This document shows, piece after piece, positions 1 to 6,866 of a stretch of 10,253 bases of DNA. The number at the start of each line of letters is the position of its first letter. Position 1 is the first letter of the stretch. The notes beneath the pieces are model-generated. The model did not search any database and was not told the origin of the DNA. It saw only the letters and a program-made list of their open reading frames with translations. The translations under genes and the position numbers were made by a program. Source of the DNA: Betaproteobacteria bacterium. Its GTDB lineage: Bacteria > Pseudomonadota > Gammaproteobacteria > Burkholderiales > Rhodocyclaceae. The stretch spans positions 1 to 10,253 of the forward strand of contig JAEHDO010000380.1 in NCBI GenBank assembly GCA_016880375.1. The letters are read 5' to 3'.

Positions 1-1823
1 GCCTGCTGCTCGGCGTAAATCTTTTCGCCCAGCTTCTGGCTGACCTGCGCCAGGGTGGTGGTCCTGGCTTCGATCGTTTCCTTGTCGTTGCCCTTGTGCG
101 CTTCTTCGGCCTCCTTGATGGCGGACTCGATCTTGCCTTTCTCGTCGGCATCGATCTTGTCGCCATAGTCGGCCAGTGCCTTCTTCACCGAGTGGATCAT
201 GGCATCGCAGGCGTTGCGTGCGGCGACCAGTTCCAGCACCTTCTTGTCTTCCTCGGCGTGGGACTCGGCGTCCTTCACCATGCGGTTGATCTCGTCTTCG
301 TTCAAGCCCGAGCTGGCCTGGATCTTGATCTTGTTTTCCTTGCCGGTGGCCTTGTCCTTGGCCGAGACGTGCAGGATGCCGTTGGCGTCGATGTCGAAAG
401 TCACCTCGATCTGCGGCATGCCACGTGGCGCCGGCGGGATGTCGGACAGGTTGAACTGGCCCAGACTCTTGTTGCCCGAGGCCACGTCGCGCTCGCCCTG
501 GAGCACGTGGATGGTCACGGCGGACTGATTGTCGTCGGCAGTCGAGAACACCTGGCTCGCCTTGGTCGGGATGGTGGTGTTCTTGTGGATCAGCTTGGTC
601 ATGACGCCGCCCAGGGTTTCGATGCCGAGCGAGAGCGGGGTGACGTCGAGCAGCAGCACATCCTTCACCTCACCCTGCAGCACGCCGGCCTGGATCGCCG
701 CACCCACTGCCACCGCCTCGTCCGGGTTGACGTCGAGACGCGGTTCCTTGCCGAAGAATTCCTTTACCTTCTCCTGAACTTTGGGCATGCGCGTCATGCC
801 GCCGACCAGGATCACGTCGGAAATGTCGCCAACCTTGACGCCGGCATCCTTGATGGCAATGCGGCAGGGCTCGATGGTGCGCTTGATCAGCTCTTCCACC
901 AGGCTCTCAAACTTGGCACGGGTGATCTTCATCGCCAGGTGCTTCGGACCACTGGCGTCCGCCGTGATGTAGGGCAGGTTGATCTCGGTCTGCTGCGCGC
1001 TCGACAGCTCGATCTTGGCCTTTTCCGCCGCTTCCTTCAGGCGCTGCAGGGCCAGCACGTCGTTCTTCAGGTCGACGCCCTGGTCCTTCTTGAACTCGGT
1101 GACGATGTAATCGATCACGCGCTGGTCGAAGTCCTCGCCGCCGAGGAAAGTGTCGCCGTTGGTCGACATCACCTCGAACTGGTGCTCGCCCTCGATCTCG
1201 GCAATGTCGATGATGGAGATATCGAAGGTGCCGCCGCCCAGGTCATACACCGCGATCTTGCGGTCGCCTTCCTTCTTGTCCAGGCCGAAGGCGAGCGCGG
1301 CGGCGGTCGGCTCGTTGATGATGCGTTTCACCTCCAGGCCGGCGATCTTGCCGGCGTCCTTGGTGGCCTGGCGCTGGCTGTCGTTGAAGTAGGCCGGTAC
1401 GGTAATCACCGCCTCGGTCACTTCCTCGCCGAGGTAGTCTTCGGCCGTTTTCTTCATCTTGCGCAGCACCTCGGCGGAAACCTGTGGCGGCGCCATCTTC
1501 TTGCCGCGCACTTCGACCCAGGCGTCGTTATTGTCCGCCTTGACGATCTTGTAGGGCATCAGGTCAATGTCCTTCTGCACTTCCTTTTCCTCGAAGCGGC
1601 GGCCGATCAGGCGCTTCACCGCGAACAGGGTGTTCTTGGCGTTGGTGACGGCCTGGCGCTTGGCCGAAGCACCGCACAGCACTTCGCCATCGTCCGTGTA
1701 GGCAACGATGGAGGGTGTGGTGCGCGCGCCCTCGGAGTTCTCGATGACCTTGGGCTTGCCGGCTTCCATGACCGCTACGCAGGAGTTGGTGGTGCCGAGG
1801 TCGATGCCGATGATTTTTCCCAT
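1..1823 (-). CDS. dnaK: Molecular chaperone DnaK (Hsp70), 3' end outside the window
   Basis: ATP-dependent cytosolic Hsp70 chaperone that binds exposed hydrophobic peptides and works with DnaJ and GrpE. The start is fixed by the classic N-terminus [15 protein letters not shown] (ATG at 1823-1821), preceded by AAGGAA about 6 nt upstream. About 607 codons are present, against roughly 640 for the family, so only the disordered C-terminal lid tail is missing beyond position 1. Visible hallmarks in order are the phosphate loop [53 protein letters not shown], the interdomain linker region [19 protein letters not shown], and the substrate-binding beta-sandwich followed by the helical lid. No frameshift or lost key residue is seen. 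It follows grpE after a 59-bp gap that contains a strong sigma-32 promoter motif. dnaJ would be expected next, outside the window. Identification is secure. Confidence 0.98.
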   Translation of the reverse strand, partial: MGKIIGIDLGTTNSCVAVMEAGKPKVIENSEGARTTPSIVAYTDDGEVLCGASAKRQAVTNAKNTLFAVKRLIGRRFEEKEVQKDIDLMPYKIVKADNNDAWVEVRGKKMAPPQVSAEVLRKMKKTAEDYLGEEVTEAVITVPAYFNDSQRQATKDAGKIAGLEVKRIINEPTAAALAFGLDKKEGDRKIAVYDLGGGTFDISIIDIAEIEGEHQFEVMSTNGDTFLGGEDFDQRVIDYIVTEFKKDQGVDLKNDVLALQRLKEAAEKAKIELSSAQQTEINLPYITADASGPKHLAMKITRAKFESLVEELIKRTIEPCRIAIKDAGVKVGDISDVILVGGMTRMPKVQEKVKEFFGKEPRLDVNPDEAVAVGAAIQAGVLQGEVKDVLLLDVTPLSLGIETLGGVMTKLIHKNTTIPTKASQVFSTADDNQSAVTIHVLQGERDVASGNKSLGQFNLSDIPPAPRGMPQIEVTFDIDANGILHVSAKDKATGKENKIKIQASSGLNEDEINRMVKDAESHAEEDKKVLELVAARNACDAMIHSVKKALADYGDKIDADEKGKIESAIKEAEEAHKGNDKETIEARTTTLAQVSQKLGEKIYAEQQ

Positions 1824-1859
1824 GATGGTTCCTTGGATGCGTTGTTAAGCTTGTGTTTG

Positions 1860-1887
1860 ATATGGGGTTTCGGAGCTGCTTTTCAAG
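1860..1887 (-). promoter_or_regulatory. Sigma-32 (RpoH) heat-shock promoter for dnaK
   Basis: On the minus strand the sequence reads CTTGAA (1887-1882), a 14-bp spacer, then CCCCATAT (1867-1860). This matches the E. coli RpoH consensus (CTTGAA, about 13-15 bp, CCCCATnT) at every specified base. The -35 box contains the grpE stop codon (TGA at 1885-1883). The expected transcription start lies near 1853, giving a leader of about 30 nt that includes the AAGGAA ribosome site. dnaK can therefore probably be transcribed independently of grpE. The motif is seen directly; promoter activity is inferred. Confidence 0.82.
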
Positions 1888-2443
1888 CGCCTTTGGACTT
1901 CGATACGACAACCAGGGCCGGACGGATCACCCGTTCGTTGAGGGCATAACCCTTCTGCAGGACGTTGATTACCCGGTTGGCCTCGCCTTCATGCTCGAGC
2001 GTACTGATGGCCTGGTGGCAGTGCGGGTCGAACTTTTCGCCTAGTGGGTTGATCTCGGCCAGGCCGGACCTTTCGAAGGCGGTGGAAAGCTGTTTCAGGG
2101 TCAACTCGACGCCGCTCTTCATGTTTTCGACCGTGGCGTTTTCGTCGGCCAGCGCCGCTTCCAGGCTGTCCTTGACCGGCAGCATCTCGGAGGCGAACCT
2201 CTCGGCGGCGTACTTGTGCGCCTTGGCGATGTCCTCCTGGGCGCGCCGGCGCAGGTTCTCGGTTTCGGCCTTTGCGCGCAGCCAGGCATCATGATGCTCG
2301 GCGGCCTTGAGCTCGGCCTGGCGCAGCAGTTCCTCTGGGCTGGGCAGGGTTTCAACCTTGCCCTCCGGGGCGGCAGCGGCCGCTGCCTTGCCGTCCGTGA
2401 GAGGCTCCTCAAAGCCGGGCTTGGCGGGTGGGGTGTCGTGCAT
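1883..2443 (-). CDS. grpE: Nucleotide exchange factor GrpE (Hsp70 cofactor)
   Basis: Homodimeric cochaperone that releases ADP from DnaK and so resets its substrate cycle; it also acts as a thermosensor. The product has 186 aa, a usual length. Residues 1-35 form a low-complexity acidic/alanine tail. Residues 36-110 are a long heptad-rich helix (for example [20 protein letters not shown]) that forms the dimer coiled coil. Residues 125-183 form the beta-wing that contacts DnaK, with the family signature spread over [10 protein letters not shown] (138-147) and [21 protein letters not shown] (161-181). The ATG at 2443 is preceded by AGGGAG with 7 nt spacing, which supports this start. The gene lies directly upstream of dnaK, its functional partner, and its stop codon sits inside the dnaK -35 box. 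A weaker sigma-32 motif precedes it. Confidence 0.97.
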   Translation of the reverse strand: MHDTPPAKPGFEEPLTDGKAAAAAAPEGKVETLPSPEELLRQAELKAAEHHDAWLRAKAETENLRRRAQEDIAKAHKYAAERFASEMLPVKDSLEAALADENATVENMKSGVELTLKQLSTAFERSGLAEINPLGEKFDPHCHQAISTLEHEGEANRVINVLQKGYALNERVIRPALVVVSKSKGA

Positions 2444-2473
2444 GCTTCTTCTCCCTGCAAACGATCTTTGCGA

Positions 2474-2500
2474 ATTTGAGGCGGATTTGGCATTTTCAAG
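2474..2500 (-). promoter_or_regulatory. Probable sigma-32 promoter for grpE
   Basis: The minus strand reads CTTGAA (2500-2495, perfect -35), a 13-bp spacer, then CCTCAAAT (2481-2474). The latter agrees with five of the seven specified positions of CCCCATnT. The expected start near 2467 would leave a leader of about 24 nt carrying AGGGAG. Position and spacing fit a heat-shock promoter; the -10 is imperfect, so confidence is moderate. Confidence 0.55.
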
Positions 2501-2543
2501 TGGGCAAACTGCAATTTAGGGCACCGGTCCGTGATTTGTACCC

Positions 2544-2572
2544 TTGTCGCCTGTTCATGCTCGGCCTAGCAT
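2544..2572 (+). promoter_or_regulatory. Possible sigma-70 promoter for the kinase gene, leaderless geometry
   Basis: TTGTCG (2544-2549, 4/6 to TTGACA) is separated by 17 bp from TAGCAT (2567-2572, 4/6 to TATAAT). Seven bases separate the -10 from the ATG at 2580, so transcription would begin at or within a base of the start codon. No Shine-Dalgarno sequence is visible upstream of that ATG. A short inverted repeat, ATGCT/AGCAT (2557-2561 and 2568-2572), overlaps the -10. Both hexamers are imperfect, so this is only a candidate. Confidence 0.35.
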
Positions 2573-2579
2573 AGCCACG

Positions 2580-3986
2580 ATGAGCCAGGCGGATAAGATC
2601 GAATATATCGGCAAGTACCACGTCATCCAAATACTCGGACGAGGCGCTACGGCCACCGTATACTTGGCGGAGGAGCCTGGGCGGGCCGAACCGGTGGCGA
2701 TCAAGCTGGTACGCTTCAGCGGCGGGGCGGACGAGGCGCAGTGGACGCGCCGGCTGAAGAAGCTGTTCGCCACCGAAGGGGCGATGGCGAAGAAGCTCGA
2801 CCATCCCAACATCATCAGGATCCACGATACCGTTTTCGAAGAAGACCAGGCCTACATCGTAATGGAGCATGTCACGGGCCGGGAATTGTCGAATTTCTGC
2901 TCTTTCGACACGCTGCTGCCGCTGCACCGCGTTGTCGGCATCGTCTTCAAGTGCTGCCTGGCGCTGGATTATGCCTTCAAGCAGGGCGTCATCCACCGCG
3001 ACATCAAGCCGGCGAACATCCTGGTCGACGACGAGGACAACGTGAAAATCATGGATTTCGGCTTGGCGTTGAATACCGCGAAGAAGAGCGAGTCCGATTC
3101 GACCTTCATCATGGGCGTTGGCTCGCCGGCCTACATGTCTCCGGAGCAGATCAAGGGGTATCCGCTTAACCAGAAAACCGATCTCTACTCGCTGGGGGTG
3201 GTCCTGTTCAACCTGTTGACAGGGCGTCTGCCTTTCCGTGCCGCCAATACGGCCCAGCTGGTCTACAAGATTGTCAATGCCGATCCGCCGATGCCGAGCC
3301 AGATCAACCCCAATGTGCCCGTTTCGATGGACAACATCATCCGGCGGGCCCTGGAAAAGGATCTTTACTCGCGCTACCGCAACGGCGCGGAAATGGCACA
3401 GGACCTGTCGGCCGTGCGCTACCAGGTCGTCGACGACAATTGGGTGGCACTCGACACTTCGCGGCTGGATATTCTCAAAAAACTGGAGTTCTTCCGCGGC
3501 TTCGAGGAACTGGAGTTGTGGGAGGTGTTGCGCATCAGCACCTGGCGCGAGATTCCGGCGGAAGTCCTGCTGATGCGCGAGGGCGACGAGGAATCCGGCT
3601 TTGGCATCATCGTCGAGGGGGAGGTCGAGGTATCGATGGAGGATCGGGTCATTAGCCGGCTCGGCGCCGGCGAAGTGATCGGGGAGATGGCCTATCTCAG
3701 CCAGGATGTCCCAAAGCGGAGCGCCTCGATTGTCACGCTGACCCCGATCGTCTATCTGGACATAAACAATTCTGCACTGGCGCTGGCAACCGAGGAGTGC
3801 TTCCAGCGTTTCCAGAAGAAACTGGTGGCCACAGCGGTCAAACGCCTGGCGGCGGCAGACCACAGTCTTGCGCTCCATGGCGAGCAGGCGCACAAGCCGG
3901 CCATGTCCGACAGGCTGGAAATCGAACTGGAGTTGGAGCCCCTGGCCGAGCCGCCTGCAACAGCCAAGCCGAAGAACAATGCCTGA
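2580..3986 (+). CDS. Hanks-type Ser/Thr protein kinase with C-terminal cyclic-nucleotide-binding domain
   Basis: Predicted soluble protein kinase of 468 aa; substrates unknown. Residues 12-275 hold a complete kinase fold: glycine loop GRGATATVY (20-28), VAIK with Lys42, probable alpha-C Glu66, catalytic HRDIKPAN (139-146, Asp141), DFG (159-161), SPE (187-189) and TDLYSLG. The DFG-SPE segment has several Ser/Thr residues (S170, S172, S174, T175) that could be phosphorylated. Residues about 295-400 resemble a CAP_ED/cNMP domain, with IVEGEVEV, GEVIGEMAYLS (Glu369) and KRSAS (Arg380) at the positions of the ribose/phosphate contacts in CRP or PKA. The spacing between Glu369 and Arg380 is slightly longer than in CRP. 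The last 50 residues look flexible. No membrane segment or PASTA domain is seen. A TTG at 2544 would add 12 residues, but the ATG at 2580 is preferred because the kinase fold starts soon after it. The gene diverges from grpE and converges on trxC. Confidence 0.93.
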   Translation: MSQADKIEYIGKYHVIQILGRGATATVYLAEEPGRAEPVAIKLVRFSGGADEAQWTRRLKKLFATEGAMAKKLDHPNIIRIHDTVFEEDQAYIVMEHVTGRELSNFCSFDTLLPLHRVVGIVFKCCLALDYAFKQGVIHRDIKPANILVDDEDNVKIMDFGLALNTAKKSESDSTFIMGVGSPAYMSPEQIKGYPLNQKTDLYSLGVVLFNLLTGRLPFRAANTAQLVYKIVNADPPMPSQINPNVPVSMDNIIRRALEKDLYSRYRNGAEMAQDLSAVRYQVVDDNWVALDTSRLDILKKLEFFRGFEELELWEVLRISTWREIPAEVLLMREGDEESGFGIIVEGEVEVSMEDRVISRLGAGEVIGEMAYLSQDVPKRSASIVTLTPIVYLDINNSALALATEECFQRFQKKLVATAVKRLAAADHSLALHGEQAHKPAMSDRLEIELELEPLAEPPATAKPKNNA

Positions 3987-4068
3987 TCTGCGCCGGCAGG
4001 TTAAGCCAAGCGGTCATAGCTAAAGTCAGTCGCGCCAGGACGGTGTCAGCCTGACGGGCGGCAGAGGT

Positions 4069-4503
4069 TCAGTCTTGAGCAGTGATCCAGCGCACCAGGT
4101 TGCCCGTGTCCATGGCGCCGGATTGACGCGCGATTTCCCGACCATTGCGGAAAATGACCAGTGTCGGGATGCTGCGGATGCCGAAGCGGGCGGCAATCTC
4201 CTGCGCCTCCTCGGTATTCAGCTTGGCGAGACGGTAATGCGGTTCCAGCTGATGGGCAGCCTGGGCGAATGCCGGCGCCATCATTCGACAGGGGCCGCAC
4301 CAGGGCGCCCAGAAATCCACGACTACCGGGATGTCGCTGCGTTCGATATGGCGGTCGAAAGAGGCGTCATCCAGCTCGACAGGATGGCCGGTAAACATGC
4401 CGGCCTTGCACTTGCCGCAAGTCGGGCGCTCGGACAGGCGGCCCGCCGGAACGCGGTTTGCCGTACTGCAATGGGGACAAACAACCACGAGCGTGTTCGA
4501 CAT
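4069..4503 (-). CDS. trxC: Thioredoxin 2 (zinc-binding, TrxC type)
   Basis: Cytosolic disulfide reductase kept reduced by thioredoxin reductase; in E. coli TrxC is part of oxidative stress defence. The 144-aa product has the N-terminal zinc module that separates TrxC from TrxA: CPHC (C9, C12) and CGKC (C29, C32). The thioredoxin fold follows, with active site WCGPC (68-72), the preceding FWAP, and the cis-proline in SIPT (P113). The ATG at 4503 has AAAGG about 7 nt upstream. It is a single gene with a 270-bp gap before it and converges with the kinase gene, with 82 bp between their ends and no convincing terminator hairpin there. A sigma-32-like promoter lies upstream, which would make it a heat-shock gene. 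Confidence 0.95.
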   Translation of the reverse strand: MSNTLVVVCPHCSTANRVPAGRLSERPTCGKCKAGMFTGHPVELDDASFDRHIERSDIPVVVDFWAPWCGPCRMMAPAFAQAAHQLEPHYRLAKLNTEEAQEIAARFGIRSIPTLVIFRNGREIARQSGAMDTGNLVRWITAQD

Positions 4504-4535
4504 CTACTTACCTTTGCAATGGGTTACCTTCGACA

Positions 4536-4561
4536 TGATGGCGCTGGCCCGGAAATTCAAG
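4536..4561 (-). promoter_or_regulatory. Possible sigma-32 promoter for trxC
   Basis: The minus strand reads CTTGAA (4561-4556, perfect -35), a 12-bp spacer, then CGCCATCA (4543-4536). This -10 agrees with five of the seven specified bases of CCCCATnT. The expected start near 4529 leaves a leader of about 26 nt that contains the AAAGG ribosome site, the same geometry as at dnaK and grpE. The short spacer and imperfect -10 keep confidence moderate. Confidence 0.42.
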
Positions 4562-4773
4562 CGGGCACTACAGTTGCATCTCGATTTCAGAGAGGGCAAT
4601 TTGACTGCCCGTCCCGCGCCCGAGCTTGCCGTCGACGAACTGACAGCGCCGAGGGACACAGCCCGATCAGGTTGCGGGCGAGCATTACCCGCGGCGAGTT
4701 CCAGCCGCGGCGTGCCCTTTTCGCCGAAGGGCAGGGCTTTTTGGGCTAGACGCCGTTACAGCCTGGTGCAGCT
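4562..4773 (-). other. Gap between hemH and trxC; possible decayed CYTH-like fragment
   Basis: No intact gene with a credible start is seen here. On the minus strand, frame 4666-4568 (32 sense codons, then TAG) encodes FVDGKLGRG followed after a few residues by ALSEIEMQL. This resembles the strand pair near the end of CYTH-domain triphosphatases (pattern D.G.[IV]..G......[CS]E[IL]E[LM].L, as in E. coli YgiF). The frame has no start codon and is closed upstream by TGA at 4669-4667. A second minus frame, open from 4755, could supply preceding sequence (ALPFGEKGTPRLELAAG) if a one-base deletion lies near 4640. At about 68 codons it is far too short for a CYTH domain, so it would be a remnant. 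It could also be chance in high-GC DNA. Confidence 0.22.
4689..4742 (+). repeat. Two adjacent inverted repeats followed by a T-run
   Basis: The first is a perfect 7-bp inverted repeat, CCGCGGC (4689-4695) with GCCGCGG (4704-4710) and an 8-nt loop. The second is GCCCTT (4714-4719) with AAGGGC (4727-4732) and a 7-nt loop, followed five bases later by TTTTT (4738-4742). On the plus strand the second resembles a weak intrinsic terminator, but no plus-strand gene leads into it. On the minus strand the two hairpins would lie just after hemH, without a T-run. Function is unknown. Confidence 0.35.
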
Positions 4774-5778
4774 TCAACCCGCCAGGCGATTTCGCACCAT
4801 CCCGGCGAGGGCATCGATCCACTCGTGGCGCTCATTCAGGCAGGGGACATAGCGGAATTCGCGGCCGCCGGCTGCGAGGAATGCCGCCTTGCATTCCATG
4901 CCGATCTCCTCGAGCGTTTCCAGGCAATCGGAAACGAACCCCGGGCAGATCACATCCACTCGCCGTACGCCGTCCAGCGCCAGCGCCTCCAGCGTCGGTT
5001 GCGTGTAGGGCTGCAGCCATTCGGCCGGCCCGAAGCGGGACTGGAATGTGATCACATAATCGGTTTCCGCCAGCCCGAGGGATTCCGCCAGCAGCCGGCC
5101 GCTGTCAATGCATTGCCCGTAATAGGGATCGCCGCGAGCGATGCTGACCTTGGGCAGGCCGTGAAAGCTCATCACCAGTTTTTCCGGTCGGCCGTAGTCC
5201 ATCCAGTGGGCATTGACGCTCGCGGCCAGCGCAGCAATATAGCGGGGGTCCTCATGGAAGCTTTCGACTGTGGCCACCTCGGCGGCCTGGCGATGCCGCC
5301 GGACCCATGCCGAGACGGCGTCCATCGCGCTGGCCGTGGTGCTGGCGGAATACTGCGGATAAAGCGGTAGGACCAGGATCCGCGCGCAACCCTGCGCTTT
5401 CAGTCTGTCCAGCACACTGGCCACCGAGGGGTCGCCGTAGCGCATGGCCCATTCGATGACGAGATCTCCCTGACCCGATTGGCCCAGGTAGCCGCGCAAC
5501 AGCTTGGCCTGGCGCTCGGTATGCACTTTGAGTGGCGAGCCTTCAGGCGTCCAGACCTTGGCGTACTTCTCAGCGGATTTCTTCGGGCGGGTGTTGAGGA
5601 TGATGCCGTTCAGCACCAGCCACCAGAGCGGCCGCGGCAGTTCGACGACACGCGGATCCCAGAGGAACTGCTTCAGATACTTGCGCAGGGCGGGAGCCGT
5701 GGGGGCCGCCGGGGTGCCGAGATTGATGAGCAGGACCGCAGTCTTGCCTGCCGCCCTTGGCGACATCGATTGCGTCAT
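4774..5778 (-). CDS. hemH: Ferrochelatase (protoheme ferro-lyase)
   Basis: Inserts Fe2+ into protoporphyrin IX, the last step of protoheme synthesis, at the cytosolic face of the membrane. The 334-aa length is within the family range. Visible hallmarks are the N-terminal LLINLGTP (16-23), the TPEGSPL segment (77-83), [12 protein letters not shown] (137-148), SFHGLP with the metal/proton-handling His206, [16 protein letters not shown] (244-259), and [16 protein letters not shown] (277-292) with Glu287 as the second conserved active-site residue. No cysteine ligands of an iron-sulfur cluster are arranged at the C-terminus. The ATG at 5778 forms an ATGA overlap with the hrcA stop, so the two genes are very likely cotranscribed and translationally coupled; an in-frame ATG four codons later is the alternative start. 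Confidence 0.97.
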   Translation of the reverse strand: MTQSMSPRAAGKTAVLLINLGTPAAPTAPALRKYLKQFLWDPRVVELPRPLWWLVLNGIILNTRPKKSAEKYAKVWTPEGSPLKVHTERQAKLLRGYLGQSGQGDLVIEWAMRYGDPSVASVLDRLKAQGCARILVLPLYPQYSASTTASAMDAVSAWVRRHRQAAEVATVESFHEDPRYIAALAASVNAHWMDYGRPEKLVMSFHGLPKVSIARGDPYYGQCIDSGRLLAESLGLAETDYVITFQSRFGPAEWLQPYTQPTLEALALDGVRRVDVICPGFVSDCLETLEEIGMECKAAFLAAGGREFRYVPCLNERHEWIDALAGMVRNRLAG

Positions 5779-6794
5779 GGTGCGGACAAGGCGCTCGACA
5801 ACAGCTTGGCGGTGATGTCAACGATAGGAATGATGCGCTCGTAGGCCATGCGCGTCGGGCCGATGACGCCGACCGAGCCGACGATACGGCCGTCGACCTC
5901 GTAGGGGGCGGTGATGACGCTGCATTCGTCCAGCGGCGCCAGCCCCGATTCGCCGCCGATGAACACCTGCACACCCTCGGCACGGTTGCTTACGTCGAGC
6001 AGTTGCACCAGCCCGGTGCGCTGCTCGAAGAGGCTGAACAGCTCGCGCAGGCGGCTCATGTTGGAGGAAATGTCCTCCACTTCCAGCAGGTTTTTCTCGC
6101 CGGAGAGGACATACTGATCGGAGGTCTCGGCAACTGCCTGGTTGCCGGCCTCCATGGCGGCAGTCATCAGTTCCGTCATGTCGGCGCGCAACTGGCGCAA
6201 TTCCTCCCGCACACGGTTGCGGATCTCACCGAAATCCAGCCCGGCGAAGTTCTGGTTGAGATAGTTGGCGGCACTGACCAGCTCGGACGGGGTATAGGCC
6301 CGCTGCGTAAACAGAATGCGGTTTTGTACGTCGCCCTCGGCCGTGACGATGATGAGCAGGATGCGCTTCTCGGACAGGCCGAGGAATTCGATCTGGCGGA
6401 TTTTTGGCGTAACGCGCCTCGGTGTCACCACCACGCCGGCGAAGCGGGTCAGGTCGGAGAGCAATTGCGAAGCGGAATTGATCAGGCGCTGCGGCTGGTT
6501 GGGCTGCAGCTGTTCCTCCATCTCGTGCATCTGCGCCTCGGGCAGCGGTTGCACGGTGAGCAGGCTGTCGACGAAGAAACGGTAGCCTCTCGGTGTCGGC
6601 ACGCGCCCGGCGGAGGTGTGCGGGCTGGCGATGAAGCCCAGTTCCTCCAGGTCGGACATGACATTGCGCACCGTGGCCGGCGAAAGCTCCAGCCCTGAAT
6701 ATTTCGACAGGGCGCGCGAACCCACCGGCTGGCCATCCGCCACATAGCGTTCGATCAGCGTCTTGAGGAGAATCTGGGCGCGTTGGTCAAGCAT
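5775..6794 (-). CDS. hrcA: Heat-inducible transcription repressor HrcA
   Basis: DNA-binding repressor that holds chaperone genes off through the CIRCE operator; GroEL assists its folding. From ATG 6794 the product has 339 aa, typical of betaproteobacterial HrcA. Residues 1-75 form the winged helix ([57 protein letters not shown]). The GAF-like dimerisation region follows, and the C-terminal signature is visible in IGGESG (279-284), [21 protein letters not shown] (293-313), then R-M-A-Y. The frame is open far upstream, but that part is antisense to nadK. Another ATG at 6803 would add MKR; 6794 is preferred because family members begin at MLD and because a predicted sigma-32 start point falls near 6805. 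The stop overlaps the hemH start. No CIRCE (TTAGCACTC-N9-GAGTGCTAA) is seen upstream of this gene, grpE or dnaK. Confidence 0.95.
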   Translation of the reverse strand: MLDQRAQILLKTLIERYVADGQPVGSRALSKYSGLELSPATVRNVMSDLEELGFIASPHTSAGRVPTPRGYRFFVDSLLTVQPLPEAQMHEMEEQLQPNQPQRLINSASQLLSDLTRFAGVVVTPRRVTPKIRQIEFLGLSEKRILLIIVTAEGDVQNRILFTQRAYTPSELVSAANYLNQNFAGLDFGEIRNRVREELRQLRADMTELMTAAMEAGNQAVAETSDQYVLSGEKNLLEVEDISSNMSRLRELFSLFEQRTGLVQLLDVSNRAEGVQVFIGGESGLAPLDECSVITAPYEVDGRIVGSVGVIGPTRMAYERIIPIVDITAKLLSSALSAP

Positions 6795-6811
6795 CCGCTT
6801 CATTCTATTGA

Positions 6812-6840
6812 AAATGGCGGCATCGTGCTGCAATCGCAAG
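6812..6840 (-). promoter_or_regulatory. Possible sigma-32 promoter for hrcA-hemH
   Basis: The minus strand reads CCCCCTTGCG, giving a -35 of CTTGCG (6840-6835, 4/6 to CTTGAA) with the C-run that precedes strong E. coli heat-shock promoters. A 15-bp spacer follows, then CGCCATTT (6819-6812), which has six of the seven specified bases of CCCCATnT. Transcription would begin near 6805, only about 11 nt ahead of the ATG at 6794. It lies in the hrcA/nadK divergent gap. Confidence 0.48.
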
Positions 6841-6850
6841 GGGGGATTTG

Positions 6851-6859
6851 TGGTTAAAT
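6851..6859 (+). promoter_or_regulatory. Possible extended -10 element for nadK, leaderless geometry
   Basis: TGG followed by TTAAAT (6854-6859) fits an extended -10 (TGn plus a 4/6 match to TATAAT). No good -35 is found 16-18 bp upstream. Seven bases separate it from the nadK ATG, so transcription would begin at the start codon. No Shine-Dalgarno sequence lies within the normal distance; the nearest purine run, AGGGGGA, is more than 20 nt away. An imperfect inverted repeat (GGATTT...AAATTCC, 6844-6862) surrounds the element. Confidence 0.35.
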
Positions 6860-6866
6860 TCCACCC

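Noticed and set aside
96..1949. A 617-codon open frame on the plus strand across nearly all of dnaK
   Set aside because: It is antisense to an intact, unmistakable dnaK. Long open antisense frames over dnaK are a well-known codon-usage artefact in high-GC genomes. The translation is His/Asp/Leu/Val-rich with no recognisable domain.
2444..2579. CIRCE operator in the grpE/kinase gap
   Set aside because: No TTAGCACTC or GAGTGCTAA half-site is present. The only inverted repeat, ATGCT/AGCAT with a 6-bp spacer, has the wrong sequence and spacing.
2496..3893. A 465-codon open frame on the minus strand across the kinase gene
   Set aside because: Antisense shadow. The opposite strand holds a complete kinase with all catalytic motifs, and the shadow product has no recognisable family features.
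3987..4068. Bidirectional terminator between the kinase gene and trxC
   Set aside because: Only a GTCA/TGAC pair (4045-4055) with a 3-nt loop is seen, with no G+C-rich stem and no T-run on either strand.
4504..4773. Hsp15/HslR gene expected near hemH in some betaproteobacteria
   Set aside because: A plus-strand stretch reads MALARK, which recalls part of the Hsp15 C-terminus, but no S4 domain or basic tail is present on either strand. The match is too short to support it.
4075..4852. Two plus-strand frames of 173 and 224 codons over trxC and the following gap
   Set aside because: Most of their length is antisense to trxC or hemH. The part in the gap has no ribosome site at a start and no recognisable motif.
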